Source of the DNA: Rhodocyclaceae bacterium UBA5602
GTDB lineage: Bacteria > Pseudomonadota > Gammaproteobacteria > Burkholderiales > Rhodocyclaceae
Length of the DNA stretch: 31,566 nucleotides
Direction of reading: 5' to 3'
Assembly (NCBI GenBank): GCA_002424865.1
Contig: DILC01000050.1
Span: forward strand, 1 to 31,566
The notes beneath the pieces are model-generated. The model was not told the DNA's origin. It saw only the letters and a list, made by a program, of their open reading frames with translations, and made no database searches. Position numbers and translations under genes: made by a program. Of this stretch, positions 31,503 to 31,566 are shown piece by piece. Within the stretch, counting starts at the first letter, position 1. The number at the start of each line of letters is the position of its first letter.

Positions 31503-31566
31503 TGGCGGAGAGGGAGGGATTCGAACCCTCGTTAGGATATTATCCTAAACACGCTTTCCAGGCGTG
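31503..31566 (-). tRNA. tRNA-Ser(GGA), partial at the right edge
   Basis: Read on the minus strand: anticodon stem CACGC, loop CTGGAAA with anticodon GGA (31557-31559), stem GCGTG, a long variable arm (AGGATAATATCCT) typical of class II tRNAs, the T arm GAGGGTTCGAATCCCTC, the 3' acceptor strand and an encoded CCA at 31503-31505. The 5' half (acceptor 5' strand and D arm) is beyond the window. Confidence 0.95.

Noticed and set aside
1..31566. CRISPR array, prophage genes, rRNA, riboswitch
   Set aside because: No regularly spaced direct repeats with unique spacers, no phage structural genes, no rRNA sequence and no recognisable riboswitch core were seen on either strand.

Overview
The window looks like a chromosome segment of a betaproteobacterium. 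This rests on conserved gene strings (mutL-miaA; purN, then a DUF3108 gene, then an RsmB-type methyltransferase; rlmE-ftsH-folP-glmM; carA-carB-greA) and on the protein sequences. It is moderately GC-rich and densely coded, with many 4-11 bp overlaps between neighbouring genes. I did not try to name the genus. Nearly everything is ordinary single-copy chromosome; only the right end (about 30.5-31.5 kb) shows mobile-element debris.

Layout. (1) 1-2.9 kb, minus strand: mutL, then miaA running off the left edge. (2) 2.9-10.5 kb, plus strand: a DedA membrane protein, an unrecognised lipoprotein, purN, a DUF3108 protein, an RsmB/NOP-type RNA methyltransferase, a phospholipase D-like protein, an MscS-type channel and rlmB. 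(3) 10.8-15.9 kb, plus strand: an OlsB-type N-acyltransferase, a family-4 glycosyltransferase, dgkA, a second family-4 glycosyltransferase and a PlcP-type metallophosphoesterase, followed by an EAL-CBS-GGDEF protein. A PhoB-box-like triple repeat sits directly in front of the second glycosyltransferase. (4) 17.7-22.7 kb, minus strand: rlmE, ftsH, folP, glmM. The 3' end of glmM overlaps the EAL-CBS-GGDEF gene by 114 bp, tail to tail. (5) yhbY, divergent from rlmE. (6) 23.1-28.8 kb, minus strand: carA, carB, greA and a DUF4149 membrane protein. (7) 29.0-30.4 kb: a HAD-UbiA fusion protein. (8) A deleted IS21-family element, a short non-coding stretch, and a tRNA-Ser(GGA) cut by the right edge.

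How the genes work together. Region 3 reads as a phosphorus-sparing membrane-lipid module. PlcP-type enzymes remove phosphate head groups from phospholipids, and the resulting diacylglycerol can be glycosylated by the two glycosyltransferases or returned to phosphatidic acid by DgkA. OlsB makes the precursor of phosphorus-free ornithine lipids. The Pho box predicts induction by phosphate starvation. The other blocks are housekeeping: mismatch repair, tRNA and rRNA modification, purine, pyrimidine, folate and cell-wall precursor synthesis, membrane proteolysis and transcript elongation.

Repeats that the genes do not explain: a 21-bp motif present four times with only one variable position (plus two degenerate copies), on both strands and in several reading frames; a 47-bp intergenic sequence present twice in opposite orientation (46/47 identical); and four copies of an 8-bp motif around the carA promoter.
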